A stretch of 35,164 nucleotides of DNA from an uncultured Lachnospiraceae bacterium (lineage in GTDB: Bacteria; Bacillota; Clostridia; Lachnospirales; Lachnospiraceae). Positions 8,016 to 16,122 of this stretch are shown here, in pieces. The stretch spans positions 1 through 35,164 of the forward strand of contig CAJTZB010000004.1 of assembly GCA_910583815.1 (NCBI GenBank), written 5' to 3'. The number at the start of each line of letters is the position of its first letter. Position 1 is the first letter of the stretch. The notes under the pieces are model-generated. The model saw only the letters and a program-made list of their open reading frames with translations, ran no database searches and was not told the DNA's origin. A program made the translations under genes and the position numbers.

Positions 8016-8909
8016 TTAACCTTTAATACCGCTCCTGCTGACACCCGCCATAATATATTTTCTGAGGAAAATAAACACGAGGAACAAAGGAGCTGAAACG
8101 ATGGCAACCGCCGCCATCTGCACCGGATAGTTTACGTCTCCGGTCGTATCTGTGAAGGCATTACGCAGACCGTTTGTAACCATGCGGTGTGCTTCGTCGT
8201 TTGCAACCAGTCTCGGCCAGATATAAGAGTTCCATGAACCCATCATTTTTAAGATGGTAATGGAAATCAAGGTAGGCAGAGAAAGCGGCACCATAACCTT
8301 CCATAAATACTTAATATCACTTGTTCCATCCACTTTAGCAGCTAAATACAGCTCGTTCGGAATCTGCATAAAATTCTGCCTCAGCAGATAGATGTAAAAT
8401 ACACTGACCAAAAACGGAACAATTAAAACCGTGTAAGTATTCATCCAGCCAAGCTGTGTTACAGTATTATAGTTTGTAATTGTAAACAGCTCACCAGGAA
8501 TCATCATTGTTGCAAGCAATGCAGCAAACATCATATCCTTGCCCTTAAACTCCAGCCTTGCAAATGCAAATGCTGACAAAACTGTGATAACTAAGGAAAG
8601 CAGCGTAGAGATGATGCCAACATACATTGTGTTTAGGAACAGCCTTCCCAGTCCGGCAGCAGTAAATGCCTCGACATAGTTGCTGAGCATAATCTGGCGC
8701 GGCCAGAATGTAGGTACGCTCATCCGATATTCATCCAGCGTTTTCATGGAAGAGATAATCATCCAATAAAATGGGAAGAGAACGATAAGCGCCATAAGGA
8801 GCAGGAATACATAAACTGCAACCAGCACGACGGTCTTTCCGACTTTTTGCTTGGCTGACACCTGCTGCATATTTTTCTCATGCATTGTAACATTATCTTT
8901 ATTTGTCAT
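8016..8909 (-). CDS. CUT1 ABC importer permease, MalG/UgpE-like
   Basis: This 297-residue membrane protein has about six helices, starting with VVLVAVYVFLLLMALIVLFPF. The ATPase-coupling EAA loop is LAAKVDGTSDIKYLWKVMVP (about residues 190-209), as in the second permease of family 1 carbohydrate importers. The ATG at 8909 is preceded by AGAGGTG. It begins 10 bases after the stop of the partner permease, so the two are co-translated. It forms the membrane channel with the preceding gene product, powered by the MsmX/UgpC-type ATPase. Confidence 0.93.
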   Translation of the reverse strand: MTNKDNVTMHEKNMQQVSAKQKVGKTVVLVAVYVFLLLMALIVLFPFYWMIISSMKTLDEYRMSVPTFWPRQIMLSNYVEAFTAAGLGRLFLNTMYVGIISTLLSLVITVLSAFAFARLEFKGKDMMFAALLATMMIPGELFTITNYNTVTQLGWMNTYTVLIVPFLVSVFYIYLLRQNFMQIPNELYLAAKVDGTSDIKYLWKVMVPLSLPTLISITILKMMGSWNSYIWPRLVANDEAHRMVTNGLRNAFTDTTGDVNYPVQMAAVAIVSAPLFLVFIFLRKYIMAGVSRSGIKG

Positions 8910-8919
8910 ACGGCACCTC

Positions 8920-9864
8920 TTAATAATGAACTCTCTTTTTGCTGACCTGCATGTTAATCATTGTAACTACAAGAATGATGCCAAACAGAATCAATGCAGC
9001 AGCACTCGCACGTCCCTGATTGTTGCTGCTCAAGGCGTCATAAATAAATCCAACCATCGTGTTCAGTCTCTTGGCATCATCTGCAGGACCCATTGCTTCG
9101 CCAAATATTCCGACAATGCTTGTGTATTCCTTAAATCCGCCGATAAAGCCTGTGATAACGACATACGCGAGCATCGGGGAAAGAAGCGGCACGGTAATCT
9201 TTGAGAAAATCCTTCTGCGAGATGTGCCGTCTACTTTTGCAGCGTCATAATACTGCTTGTTGATGCCCTGTAAGCCGCCAAGCAAAACAAGAATCTTAAA
9301 CGGAAGAGCATTCCATACAATATAAACAACCATAACCGTTATATTAGCCGTATAGGAGGAGCCGTAGTTAATCCAGTTTACAGCCTTTCCGCCAAAGAAT
9401 TCGATAACGTTATTAATAATACCTGCCGTTACAATAATCTCGTTTTCCGTACCATAAAAGCTCCCGACAATATTGAACATTGCTGCAAAAACCATACCGA
9501 TAGCGATAGAGTTTGTTACATAAGGCAGGAAAAAGATAGTCTGCAGAATTCTCTGCAAAGGCCTGATAGAGTTAAGGGCAACTGCAATCAGGAGCGCCAG
9601 AATGGTAGAAATCGGAACTGTCAGGACACAGAGCAAAATTGTGTTCTTTAAGCAGTTTAAAAACCTCTGGTACTGAATAACCTTTACAAAGTTTCCAATA
9701 CCAAAGCTAAAGGTTACGCCGCCTGCAGCCTCCAAGCTTTTATAGCCTTCCAAAAAAGCCATTCTGATTGTATTGATAATCGGCCACACAGTAAACACAA
9801 GCAATAAGGCAATTGCCGGTGCTAAATATAGCCAAGCTTTCCATTGCTGTTTATTGTCAACCAT
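8920..9864 (-). CDS. CUT1 ABC importer permease, MalF/UgpA-like
   Basis: This protein of about 314 residues has six predicted helices. The EAA loop is YDAAKVDGTSRRRIFSKITV. A GTG at 9870 is in frame, but its distance to GAGGTG (9873-9878) is only 2 bases. The ATG at 9864 has an 8-base spacer and is the better start; it lies 2 bases after the ATPase stop. This is the first of two permease genes of the importer. CUT1 systems carry sugars, sugar phosphates, glycerol phosphodiesters and related polar compounds. Confidence 0.92.
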   Translation of the reverse strand: MVDNKQQWKAWLYLAPAIALLLVFTVWPIINTIRMAFLEGYKSLEAAGGVTFSFGIGNFVKVIQYQRFLNCLKNTILLCVLTVPISTILALLIAVALNSIRPLQRILQTIFFLPYVTNSIAIGMVFAAMFNIVGSFYGTENEIIVTAGIINNVIEFFGGKAVNWINYGSSYTANITVMVVYIVWNALPFKILVLLGGLQGINKQYYDAAKVDGTSRRRIFSKITVPLLSPMLAYVVITGFIGGFKEYTSIVGIFGEAMGPADDAKRLNTMVGFIYDALSSNNQGRASAAALILFGIILVVTMINMQVSKKRVHY

Positions 9865-9866
9865 AA

Positions 9867-10970
9867 TCACTTCACCTCAAAATAGATTCTCTCCTCATTT
9901 TCCTTATTGAAAATGAACATTTTGTGCGGCTTTATTGCATATCTGACAAACTCGGCATCACTGTTTACTTTGTTGTCAGCATTGATAATAGAGCGGATTA
10001 CCGGATTGGCAGAAGCATCATTTGTAGAAACAATACTTACATCACGGCCCATAACCTCAACATTGTTCAGGCGGCACTGAAGCGGTCCATTCTCCTGAAG
10101 GACAAAACCTTCCGGACGGATACCAATCAGTACTTCCTGATTTGGAACATCCTTTACTTCCAAAACCATATCTTCTCCGATATAGACTTTGTTGTCCTTG
10201 ATATGACCATTAAATACATTGATAGGAGGCGTACCAAGGAACTTGGCAACAAACAGGTTCACAGGGCTGTCATAGACATCCTGCGGTTTTCCAATCTGCT
10301 GAACAATACCAAGCTTCATAACAACGATCATGTCAGAAATGCTCATTGCCTCTTCTTGGTCATGTGTTACGAATACCGTTGTAATTCCGGTTTCTTTTTG
10401 GATTCTTCTGATTTCCTCACGTGTCTGCAGCCTCAAACGCGCATCCAGATTGGACAGCGGCTCATCCAGCAGAAGTACCCGCGGCATTTTAACAAGCGCT
10501 CTTGCAATTGCTACACGCTGCTGCTGACCGCCGGAAAGCTCACTTGGCTTACGGTCCATCAGTTCATCAATCTGCACAAGCTTTGCAGCGTAATGAGCCC
10601 TCTCAAGCATCTCTTCCTTGGAAGGCTTGTCTGCCCCTTTTAAGTTCTGCAGAGGGAAAAGAATATTCTGCTTTACTGTCATATGAGGGTAAAGGGCATA
10701 GTTCTGGAACACCAAACCGACTCCTCTGTTTTCTGTGGACAGCTCCGTAACATCATCATCGCCAAAGAAAATTTTACCACTTGTCGGTTTCTGCAGACCA
10801 CTGATCATATAGAGCGTGGTACTTTTTCCGCAACCCGAAGGACCAAGCAAACCAATCAGCTTACCATCCGGAATCTCGAAGGAAAAATCATTTACTGCAA
10901 CGACCTCTTCATTCGACTTTTTGTTTCGGCTTGGGAAGATTTTTGTCAAATTCTGCAATACAACTTTCAT
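9867..10970 (-). CDS. ABC importer ATPase, MsmX/UgpC-like
   Basis: This 367-residue protein has Walker A GPSGCGKST (43-51), Q-loop Gln89, signature LSGGQ (145-149), Walker B LLLDE (166-170) and switch His203. A C-terminal TOBE-like regulatory part follows (about 240-367). Length and C-terminus are those of the MalK/MsmX/UgpC class. Many Firmicutes share one such ATPase among several CUT1 importers; here a dedicated copy is encoded with its permeases. The start ATG is preceded by AAAGGA. It lies 97 bases downstream of the RDD gene. Confidence 0.95.
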   Translation of the reverse strand: MKVVLQNLTKIFPSRNKKSNEEVVAVNDFSFEIPDGKLIGLLGPSGCGKSTTLYMISGLQKPTSGKIFFGDDDVTELSTENRGVGLVFQNYALYPHMTVKQNILFPLQNLKGADKPSKEEMLERAHYAAKLVQIDELMDRKPSELSGGQQQRVAIARALVKMPRVLLLDEPLSNLDARLRLQTREEIRRIQKETGITTVFVTHDQEEAMSISDMIVVMKLGIVQQIGKPQDVYDSPVNLFVAKFLGTPPINVFNGHIKDNKVYIGEDMVLEVKDVPNQEVLIGIRPEGFVLQENGPLQCRLNNVEVMGRDVSIVSTNDASANPVIRSIINADNKVNSDAEFVRYAIKPHKMFIFNKENEERIYFEVK

Positions 10971-11067
10971 ACGTTTTCCTTTCCACTATTGCTTATTTTG
11001 TGACATGATTGCAGCCCCAGAGACACTATGTAACCTATGCCGCTTCCTCTGCACGGACACCTATGTT

Positions 11068-11826
11068 TTAATATGTCTGGCGGGCAGCCTTTTCTGCGTA
11101 TACCTTTTTCTTGCAGTCAAGCAGTTCCTGCTCGTCTTTAAAAATCATCTGGCTTGAGATGTCAATAACGACGGTTTTTGCAAGAATGTCATGTAGCAAC
11201 GAGTTGGTATAGGTTGCAATAAATAGAGCAATCTGCAACAGCAGAATCAGTCCTAAAATCAAAATTCCTAACACTCCGATTGTATTGAAATAAATCATAA
11301 TAAGTATCAATACAGGAATCATAGTTTCTATTGTATATTTTCCAAGAATTGTACGGATGAAAAGCAACGGCGGCGTAACACGGATGCCGTCCGTGCGCAT
11401 AAGACCAATGCCAAAGATTTTTTTGCCAAGCGTCTGCCCATTTCCAAGCCACAGCGGAATTGCAAATTCCAGAGCCATATAGCCAAGCAGAATGCTGATA
11501 GTAGTAATGACAAGCGTCAGATTGATTACCATATGGTAAACGTACATTGCTTCTTCGTCTGAAAGCAGCGCATTGTAGGCATTCATATAGTTTGTGGATT
11601 CTGTTTCGGACATACTGTTATACTCTTCTTCTGTGATATCAAAAAGAATTCCGTATTCCGATTCGTATTTTGCGTATGCCTGCTCCAACTTTGCGGTATA
11701 GCCGTCATACTTTAAAGCGACAGAGAGCAAAAATGCAATGCCTACACATAAAATAACAAGAAGGATTCCATCAAAAATATAGGCAGATATTCTTTTCCAA
11801 GTACTTGCCCTCTGCAAATCAAACAT
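11068..11826 (-). CDS. RDD family membrane protein
   Basis: This protein of about 252 residues begins MFDLQRASTWKRISAYIFDG, giving the Arg and Asp of the RDD signature. The later motif QTLGKKIFGIGL is also typical, and LLHDILAKTVVID has the last Asp. There are about four or five membrane helices with an acidic extracellular loop of about 70 residues after helix 1. I chose ATG 11826 over 11865 because AGGGTGG precedes it and the RDD motif starts there. It is the first gene of the importer operon. RDD proteins have no single agreed role; some are linked to transport or salt stress. Confidence 0.8.
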   Translation of the reverse strand: MFDLQRASTWKRISAYIFDGILLVILCVGIAFLLSVALKYDGYTAKLEQAYAKYESEYGILFDITEEEYNSMSETESTNYMNAYNALLSDEEAMYVYHMVINLTLVITTISILLGYMALEFAIPLWLGNGQTLGKKIFGIGLMRTDGIRVTPPLLFIRTILGKYTIETMIPVLILIMIYFNTIGVLGILILGLILLLQIALFIATYTNSLLHDILAKTVVIDISSQMIFKDEQELLDCKKKVYAEKAARQTY

Positions 11827-11902
11827 TATAGTTCCACCCTTACCCTTCCCCAATACTTCTGGCATTCTTTAAGTAGAATACAACATAGTATATATTGATT
11901 CT

Positions 11903-11911
11903 ATTATAGCA
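11903..11911 (-). promoter_or_regulatory. extended -10 promoter of the importer/nuclease operon
   Basis: On the - strand TGCTATAAT (11911-11903) is a perfect extended -10. No good -35 is present; the best 17-bp-spaced hexamer is TGGAAT. Transcription would start near 11896, leaving a leader of about 70 bases before the RDD gene. Confidence 0.65.
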
Positions 11912-11949
11912 TGGACTTCGATAAAATTCCACAATAACTATAAAAAATA

Positions 11950-12933
11950 TCAGTCTTTTTCGTTCTGTACCATAATCTGCTGTCCTTTAACCAAAGGATA
12001 GGAAACAATCTCCGTTCCTTCCAAATTTTCCTTTTGCATGTCAACTGCTGTAATCTGGCTGTTTTCATATGTCCTGTAATAATAAATGCCTTTATCTGTA
12101 TTACAGCAGGAACTGTAAACCGTAATCTCATACTTCTCATCTCCCAGATGTACGCACCCTCTCTGCTGTTCTACAGCTGTAAGAATATGGAAGAATTGGC
12201 TGATACTTTCGCTTTCTGAATCTCCGGAACACGAATGAAGCTTTGTAAAAGCTGCCCTCACAAAACGCGACATAGAAGAAAGATCTCCAGGCATCCCAAG
12301 AGCTCCCATGCCACGACAATATTTTGCAAGCGGCAACTCATTTGCAAAATGATTTTCTGGTTCTTCTACTGACAACGCCATGTAATTATTAAGCTGAAAC
12401 ATCTGAAGATCAAATGTTGGGTTGTTTGTCAGAATGCCAATTGGATTGTCATATACCCAAAGTCCCAAAGCGGTTTGTTCTACAGTAATAGAACTTTCTT
12501 TGTCTGAAATTATCCAATGCAGCTGAGCCGGAGGTATCCGGGCATTGAAGCATTCATCCGTCAGATTGAGGTTCTCCAGCAATTTCCTTGCTTCTTGCAG
12601 CGATTCACACTGCCCCAAAATCCAAGGAATAAACTCAAAAGAAGCTACATTGTCCTTTCCCTCTTCTTTCTGTCTGTAAACAGCATTCCCTACAAAATTA
12701 AGCCCTGCCATGCTTAAGCCTTTTTCATTTGTGGCATCATAATAAAGAGGACATCCCTCCGTCACAAACGCCATGCCAATCATTGCATAATGCCTGTCCA
12801 TCTGAGGCATATTGCGAAAGCGGAACGGAAAATTCCTTGGAGTTACCGTAACAATTTCACCATACGAACATTCATGGTCCAGATTTCTTCCAAAGTAATG
12901 GTCTTTCGTCTGATAGGTTGCTGCTGTACACAT
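11950..12933 (-). CDS. bsh: bile salt hydrolase (choloylglycine hydrolase family)
   Basis: This is a 327-residue Ntn-hydrolase. After Met removal Cys2 is the N-terminal nucleophile (MCTAATYQTKDHYFGRNLD). Other family residues are visible: Arg16, Asp19, Asn79 (GLSMAGLNF), Asn170 (GILTNNPTF) and the Arg residues of SRFVRAAF (223-227 region). The SYGEIVTVTPRNFPF, FEFIPWILGQC and PGDLSS blocks match clostridial bile salt hydrolases, which split taurine or glycine from conjugated bile acids in the cytoplasm. The ATG at 12933 is required for Cys2 chemistry and has AGGAGG upstream; the earlier in-frame start at 12987 is rejected. Penicillin V acylase is the alternative family member. The gene faces away from a response regulator gene across 264 bases. 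Confidence 0.92.
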   Translation of the reverse strand: MCTAATYQTKDHYFGRNLDHECSYGEIVTVTPRNFPFRFRNMPQMDRHYAMIGMAFVTEGCPLYYDATNEKGLSMAGLNFVGNAVYRQKEEGKDNVASFEFIPWILGQCESLQEARKLLENLNLTDECFNARIPPAQLHWIISDKESSITVEQTALGLWVYDNPIGILTNNPTFDLQMFQLNNYMALSVEEPENHFANELPLAKYCRGMGALGMPGDLSSMSRFVRAAFTKLHSCSGDSESESISQFFHILTAVEQQRGCVHLGDEKYEITVYSSCCNTDKGIYYYRTYENSQITAVDMQKENLEGTEIVSYPLVKGQQIMVQNEKD

Positions 12934-13019
12934 AATGATGCCTCCTGTTTTTATAAAATCTGCAGGGCGAAGATATATGTTTGCCACCGTGCCGTTTTGT
13001 GTGTTTTATATCTGCCTTT

Positions 13020-13028
13020 ACTATACCA
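13020..13028 (-). promoter_or_regulatory. probable extended -10 promoter of bsh
   Basis: On the - strand TGGTATAGT (13028-13020) fits an extended -10. No clear -35 is visible. It would give a leader of about 80 bases. Confidence 0.4.
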
Positions 13029-13091
13029 CAATTCTTTGCTGATTTACAGTTATCTATGCATATCAGTCAACGGTGTATCAGCATGCAATAA

Positions 13092-13124
13092 TTAACACTA
13101 TCTTAAGATGTTTTGTGTTATAAT
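13092..13124 (+). promoter_or_regulatory. response-regulator promoter with palindromic elements
   Basis: TGTTATAAT (13116-13124) is an extended -10. TTAACA (13092-13097) is a -35-like hexamer but 21 bases away. The spacer holds a 10-base palindrome ATCTTAAGAT (13100-13109) and is bracketed by TAACAC (13093-13098) and GTGTTA (13115-13120). Such overlap suggests an operator, possibly autoregulatory. Confidence 0.5.
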
Positions 13125-13197
13125 AACACTGTCATCTGGCAAAAGCCCCGGTGCAGATTATATATCCTAAACTCAAACTTTTTAAACAGGAGCTCCT

Positions 13198-13914
13198 ATG
13201 GAAATTAAAGAAAAAATCTTAATGATAGAAGATGAAAAAGGAATCTGTAATTTTATCACCACTGTGCTTTCCTCCCACGGATATGAACCATTAACCGCAT
13301 ACACCGGAGAAGAAGCAATGCGCATGATTTCGTCCCACTGCCCGGACCTGATTCTGCTTGACCTCGGGCTTCCGGACATGGATGGCAGCAAAATCATTTC
13401 TTATGTCCGCAAGTGGTCGCAGCTTCCCATTATTGTAGTATCTGCAAGAACACATGAGACCGAGAAGGTGTCTGCGCTTGATCTTGGCGCAGACGACTAT
13501 ATTACAAAGCCTTTTGGAGCGGACGAGCTGCTTGCCAGAATACGCACTGCAATCCGGCATACAAGGACATCCGCCTACACCTCTTCCATGATGCCAAATG
13601 GCAGGTTTCAGGCAGGTGCCCTGGTTATTGACTATGACAAATACCGGGTTTATATCAATGGTTCTGATGCAGGACTGACCCAAAACGAATTCAAACTTGT
13701 TGCACTGCTTGGAAAAAACGCCGGGCGCGTACTGACCTATGATACGATTATGCGGGAACTTTGGGGGCCGAATGCCGGGGAAGACAATCAGATCCTTCGC
13801 GTAAATATGGCGAATATCCGCAGAAAAATCGAAAAAAACCCGGCAACCCCACAATATATCTTTACAGAAATTGGCGTCGGCTACCGCATGGTGAGCGGTG
13901 ACGAGCTTTCATAA
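13198..13914 (+). CDS. OmpR/KdpE-like response regulator, orphan
   Basis: This 238-residue protein has a receiver domain with acidic pocket Glu11/Asp12, phospho-acceptor Asp55 (LLDLGLPD), Ser82 and Lys104 (ITKPF). Residues about 135-238 form a winged-helix DNA-binding domain (LTQNEFKLVALLGKNAGRVL, LRVNMANIRRKIE, GVGYRM). The sequence is closest in feel to KdpE-type regulators. No histidine kinase or kdpFABC gene is adjacent, so its partner is elsewhere or lost. AGGAG precedes the ATG. It is divergent from the bile salt hydrolase gene and followed by a convergent terminator. Confidence 0.88.
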   Translation: MEIKEKILMIEDEKGICNFITTVLSSHGYEPLTAYTGEEAMRMISSHCPDLILLDLGLPDMDGSKIISYVRKWSQLPIIVVSARTHETEKVSALDLGADDYITKPFGADELLARIRTAIRHTRTSAYTSSMMPNGRFQAGALVIDYDKYRVYINGSDAGLTQNEFKLVALLGKNAGRVLTYDTIMRELWGPNAGEDNQILRVNMANIRRKIEKNPATPQYIFTEIGVGYRMVSGDELS

Positions 13915-13977
13915 ATCTTCCATAACAGGGGCAGCTTTCCGTTTGGAAAGAAACTTCATTCTTCTGACTCAATTCTC

Positions 13978-14006
13978 AGGCTGAAAAATCTCTAATTTTT
14001 CAGCCT
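13978..14006. terminator. convergent terminator hairpin
   Basis: AGGCTGAAAAAT (13978-13989) pairs perfectly with ATTTTTCAGCCT (13995-14006), with a 5-base loop. It lies between the response regulator (+) and the helicase (-), and overlaps the last codons of the helicase gene. The following + strand bases (ATTATTGTT) are only moderately T-rich. Confidence 0.7.
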
Positions 14007-16015
14007 ATTATTGTTAAAAGCCCTCTCTCAAAGCAGACTGCCTCATCCAGCACCTTTTCTTGCCGCAGTCCATCAAAATAGATGCGCAGCTTTGAGCCTT
14101 CACGCGCAAGGAGCGTCCCATCTTTATAGACAACATGGCAAAGACGGCACCCCGCCTGAAGTTCCTGTTTTGCCAATTTAAGCTCTTTTATAAACCTTGA
14201 AGGTTCCCTGTCCTTTCCATGCAGCTGCCTTACCGAAAACACATACAGCTGTTTCCTCGCTCTTGTAAGCGCTACATAAAACATACGCCGCTCCTCTTCC
14301 ATTTCTTCCTCTGTCTGTGCTTTCTTATATGGAGCTATGCCTTCGTTTACATCCGGAAGAAAAACTGCGTCGTATTCAAGGCCTTTTGAAGAATGCATGG
14401 TTGCCAGTACAACTCCATTTATGCCGTTCTGCTCCCTTTGCTGCTTTTGGAGTTCTAATTCACGCCTATATTCATCCATATAGGAAAACCATTCTTCAAA
14501 CGTATCAAACCCTCTGGCACTTTCCTGCAGTTCGTTCACTGTTTCCAGAAGTTCTTCCGGACGCATCCGCCGATACTCTGCATACTCCTCCAGATACCGG
14601 TCATAACCCACAGCCCTTCTGATATAACTGACAGCCGCATATGGGTTTGCTTTCTGTATCAGAGACAAGTCATACTCCAGCTTTTCAATACGCTCTGCCA
14701 TCCAGCTGCGGTCTTTATATATTTGCTTCCACGCCCTAAAATCCACTGTCTCGTCCTCAAGCGATTCCCTAGAAAGATAACGGTTTGGACGGTTCATCAC
14801 CTGCAGCACAAGCGCCCGGTCTCTGCTTCCTTGTGCAAGTTTAATGTATGCGATGATATTTTTTGCAATCCAATGTTCAAACAGGTTTGGTACTCTGTCC
14901 TTCATCTGAAAGGGAATATTATATGCCATCAGTTTCCCAAGCAGATGCCTTGCCTGTGTATTTGTGCGGAACAGTACCGCCATTTCCTGATATGGCATCC
15001 CTTCCGCGTGAAGGCGGCGGAGGCATGCGGCAATTTCCTCATCTTCCTCTTCCTGTGTTGGAAAAGAGCTTACAGATACCGGCATTCCGGCTTTGTTATT
15101 GGGTATTATTTCCTTTTCAAATCGTCTCTGATTATGAGAAATCAGTCTCTGCGCTGCCGCTACAATATAAGCCTGAGAACGGTAATTGTAGTTCAGAAGA
15201 ATCTGTCCCGCTTGCGGATAATCCTTCTTAAAGTTCAGCATAATTTCCGGTTTTGCCCCACGAAAACAATAAATTGACTGGTCATCATCCCCAACGATAA
15301 ACAGATTGTCCTGCGGCTTTGCAAGAAGACGGATAATGTCATACTGCAGACGGTTGATATCCTGAAACTCATCAATCAAAATATACTGGTACTTTTCCTG
15401 CCATGCCGCAAGTATGTCCGGACGCTTCATAAACAGCTCATAGCAGAGCAGCATCATATCGTCAAAATCAATCAGCCCTCTCCTGCGCATCTCCCCTGCA
15501 TATGCTCTATAAATCTGCTGAAACTGTTCTTCCGGGCAGCTCATGGAATAATAGTCTGCAATCTCCAGCCGCTCATTTTTTATCCTGCTGATTTCTCCGC
15601 GCAGTTCTTCTATAAACTCTTTTTCGTCCTCTATTTCCAGACGAAGCCTCGTTATAATCTCTGAAATAATCCGGATGCTGTCCTCATCCCTGATGATGTT
15701 GGCAGCCGTATAATGATATGCATACTTTAGAATTTTAAAGAATACTGCATGAAATGTCCCGAAATTTACGGTGCCGGATGGCGGTTCCATACCGGCTTCC
15801 TTCGACAGCCTTTCATAACGCTCCTGCATCTGTGCCGCTGCCGCTTTTGTAAATGTAATCACAAGAATGTTTCCCGGCCTGACCTGATGGTTTTGCATCA
15901 ATGCAAGGATCCTTCTTGTGATTACAGCTGTTTTGCCGGAGCCAGGGCCCGCCAGTACAAGCAGCGGCCCGTCTCCATGCTCTATCGCTTTTTGTTGCGC
16001 CTCATTTAACTTCAA
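14000..16015 (-). CDS. UvrD/Rep-family superfamily 1 DNA helicase
   Basis: This 671-residue helicase has motif I LAGPGSGKTA (21-30), motif II YILIDEFQDIN (211-221), motif III GDDDQSIYCFRG (242-253), motif V LATMHSSKGLEYD and motif VI MFYVALTRARKQ. It unwinds DNA 3' to 5' in repair or recombination. It is shorter than typical PcrA (about 720-740), lacking much of the C-terminal tail, so I do not name it pcrA. The start is TTG at 16015: no ATG or GTG lies in frame upstream before a stop, and the N-terminus aligns at LNEAQQKAI. It follows gltX by 107 bases on the same strand. Confidence 0.92.
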   Translation of the reverse strand: MKLNEAQQKAIEHGDGPLLVLAGPGSGKTAVITRRILALMQNHQVRPGNILVITFTKAAAAQMQERYERLSKEAGMEPPSGTVNFGTFHAVFFKILKYAYHYTAANIIRDEDSIRIISEIITRLRLEIEDEKEFIEELRGEISRIKNERLEIADYYSMSCPEEQFQQIYRAYAGEMRRRGLIDFDDMMLLCYELFMKRPDILAAWQEKYQYILIDEFQDINRLQYDIIRLLAKPQDNLFIVGDDDQSIYCFRGAKPEIMLNFKKDYPQAGQILLNYNYRSQAYIVAAAQRLISHNQRRFEKEIIPNNKAGMPVSVSSFPTQEEEDEEIAACLRRLHAEGMPYQEMAVLFRTNTQARHLLGKLMAYNIPFQMKDRVPNLFEHWIAKNIIAYIKLAQGSRDRALVLQVMNRPNRYLSRESLEDETVDFRAWKQIYKDRSWMAERIEKLEYDLSLIQKANPYAAVSYIRRAVGYDRYLEEYAEYRRMRPEELLETVNELQESARGFDTFEEWFSYMDEYRRELELQKQQREQNGINGVVLATMHSSKGLEYDAVFLPDVNEGIAPYKKAQTEEEMEEERRMFYVALTRARKQLYVFSVRQLHGKDREPSRFIKELKLAKQELQAGCRLCHVVYKDGTLLAREGSKLRIYFDGLRQEKVLDEAVCFERGLLTIIG

Positions 16016-16122
16016 AAGTATTTTTCCATTCCTTCGGTTTTTATCTGGATTGTTCCAAGCACATCTTTAGCTTCCTGCGCCGCCTTTAAATTGCGGTTGC
16101 TCAGTTTTCTTACCAGTATTTT

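Noticed and set aside
10816..11157. Plus-strand open frames antisense to the importer, lipoprotein and exporter genes
   Set aside because: They are mirror frames of real genes, without ribosome sites or recognisable domains. The same applies to similar long antisense frames across 4-32 kb.
12934..12987. Upstream start for the bile salt hydrolase
   Set aside because: The catalytic Cys must be residue 2, which fixes the start at 12933.
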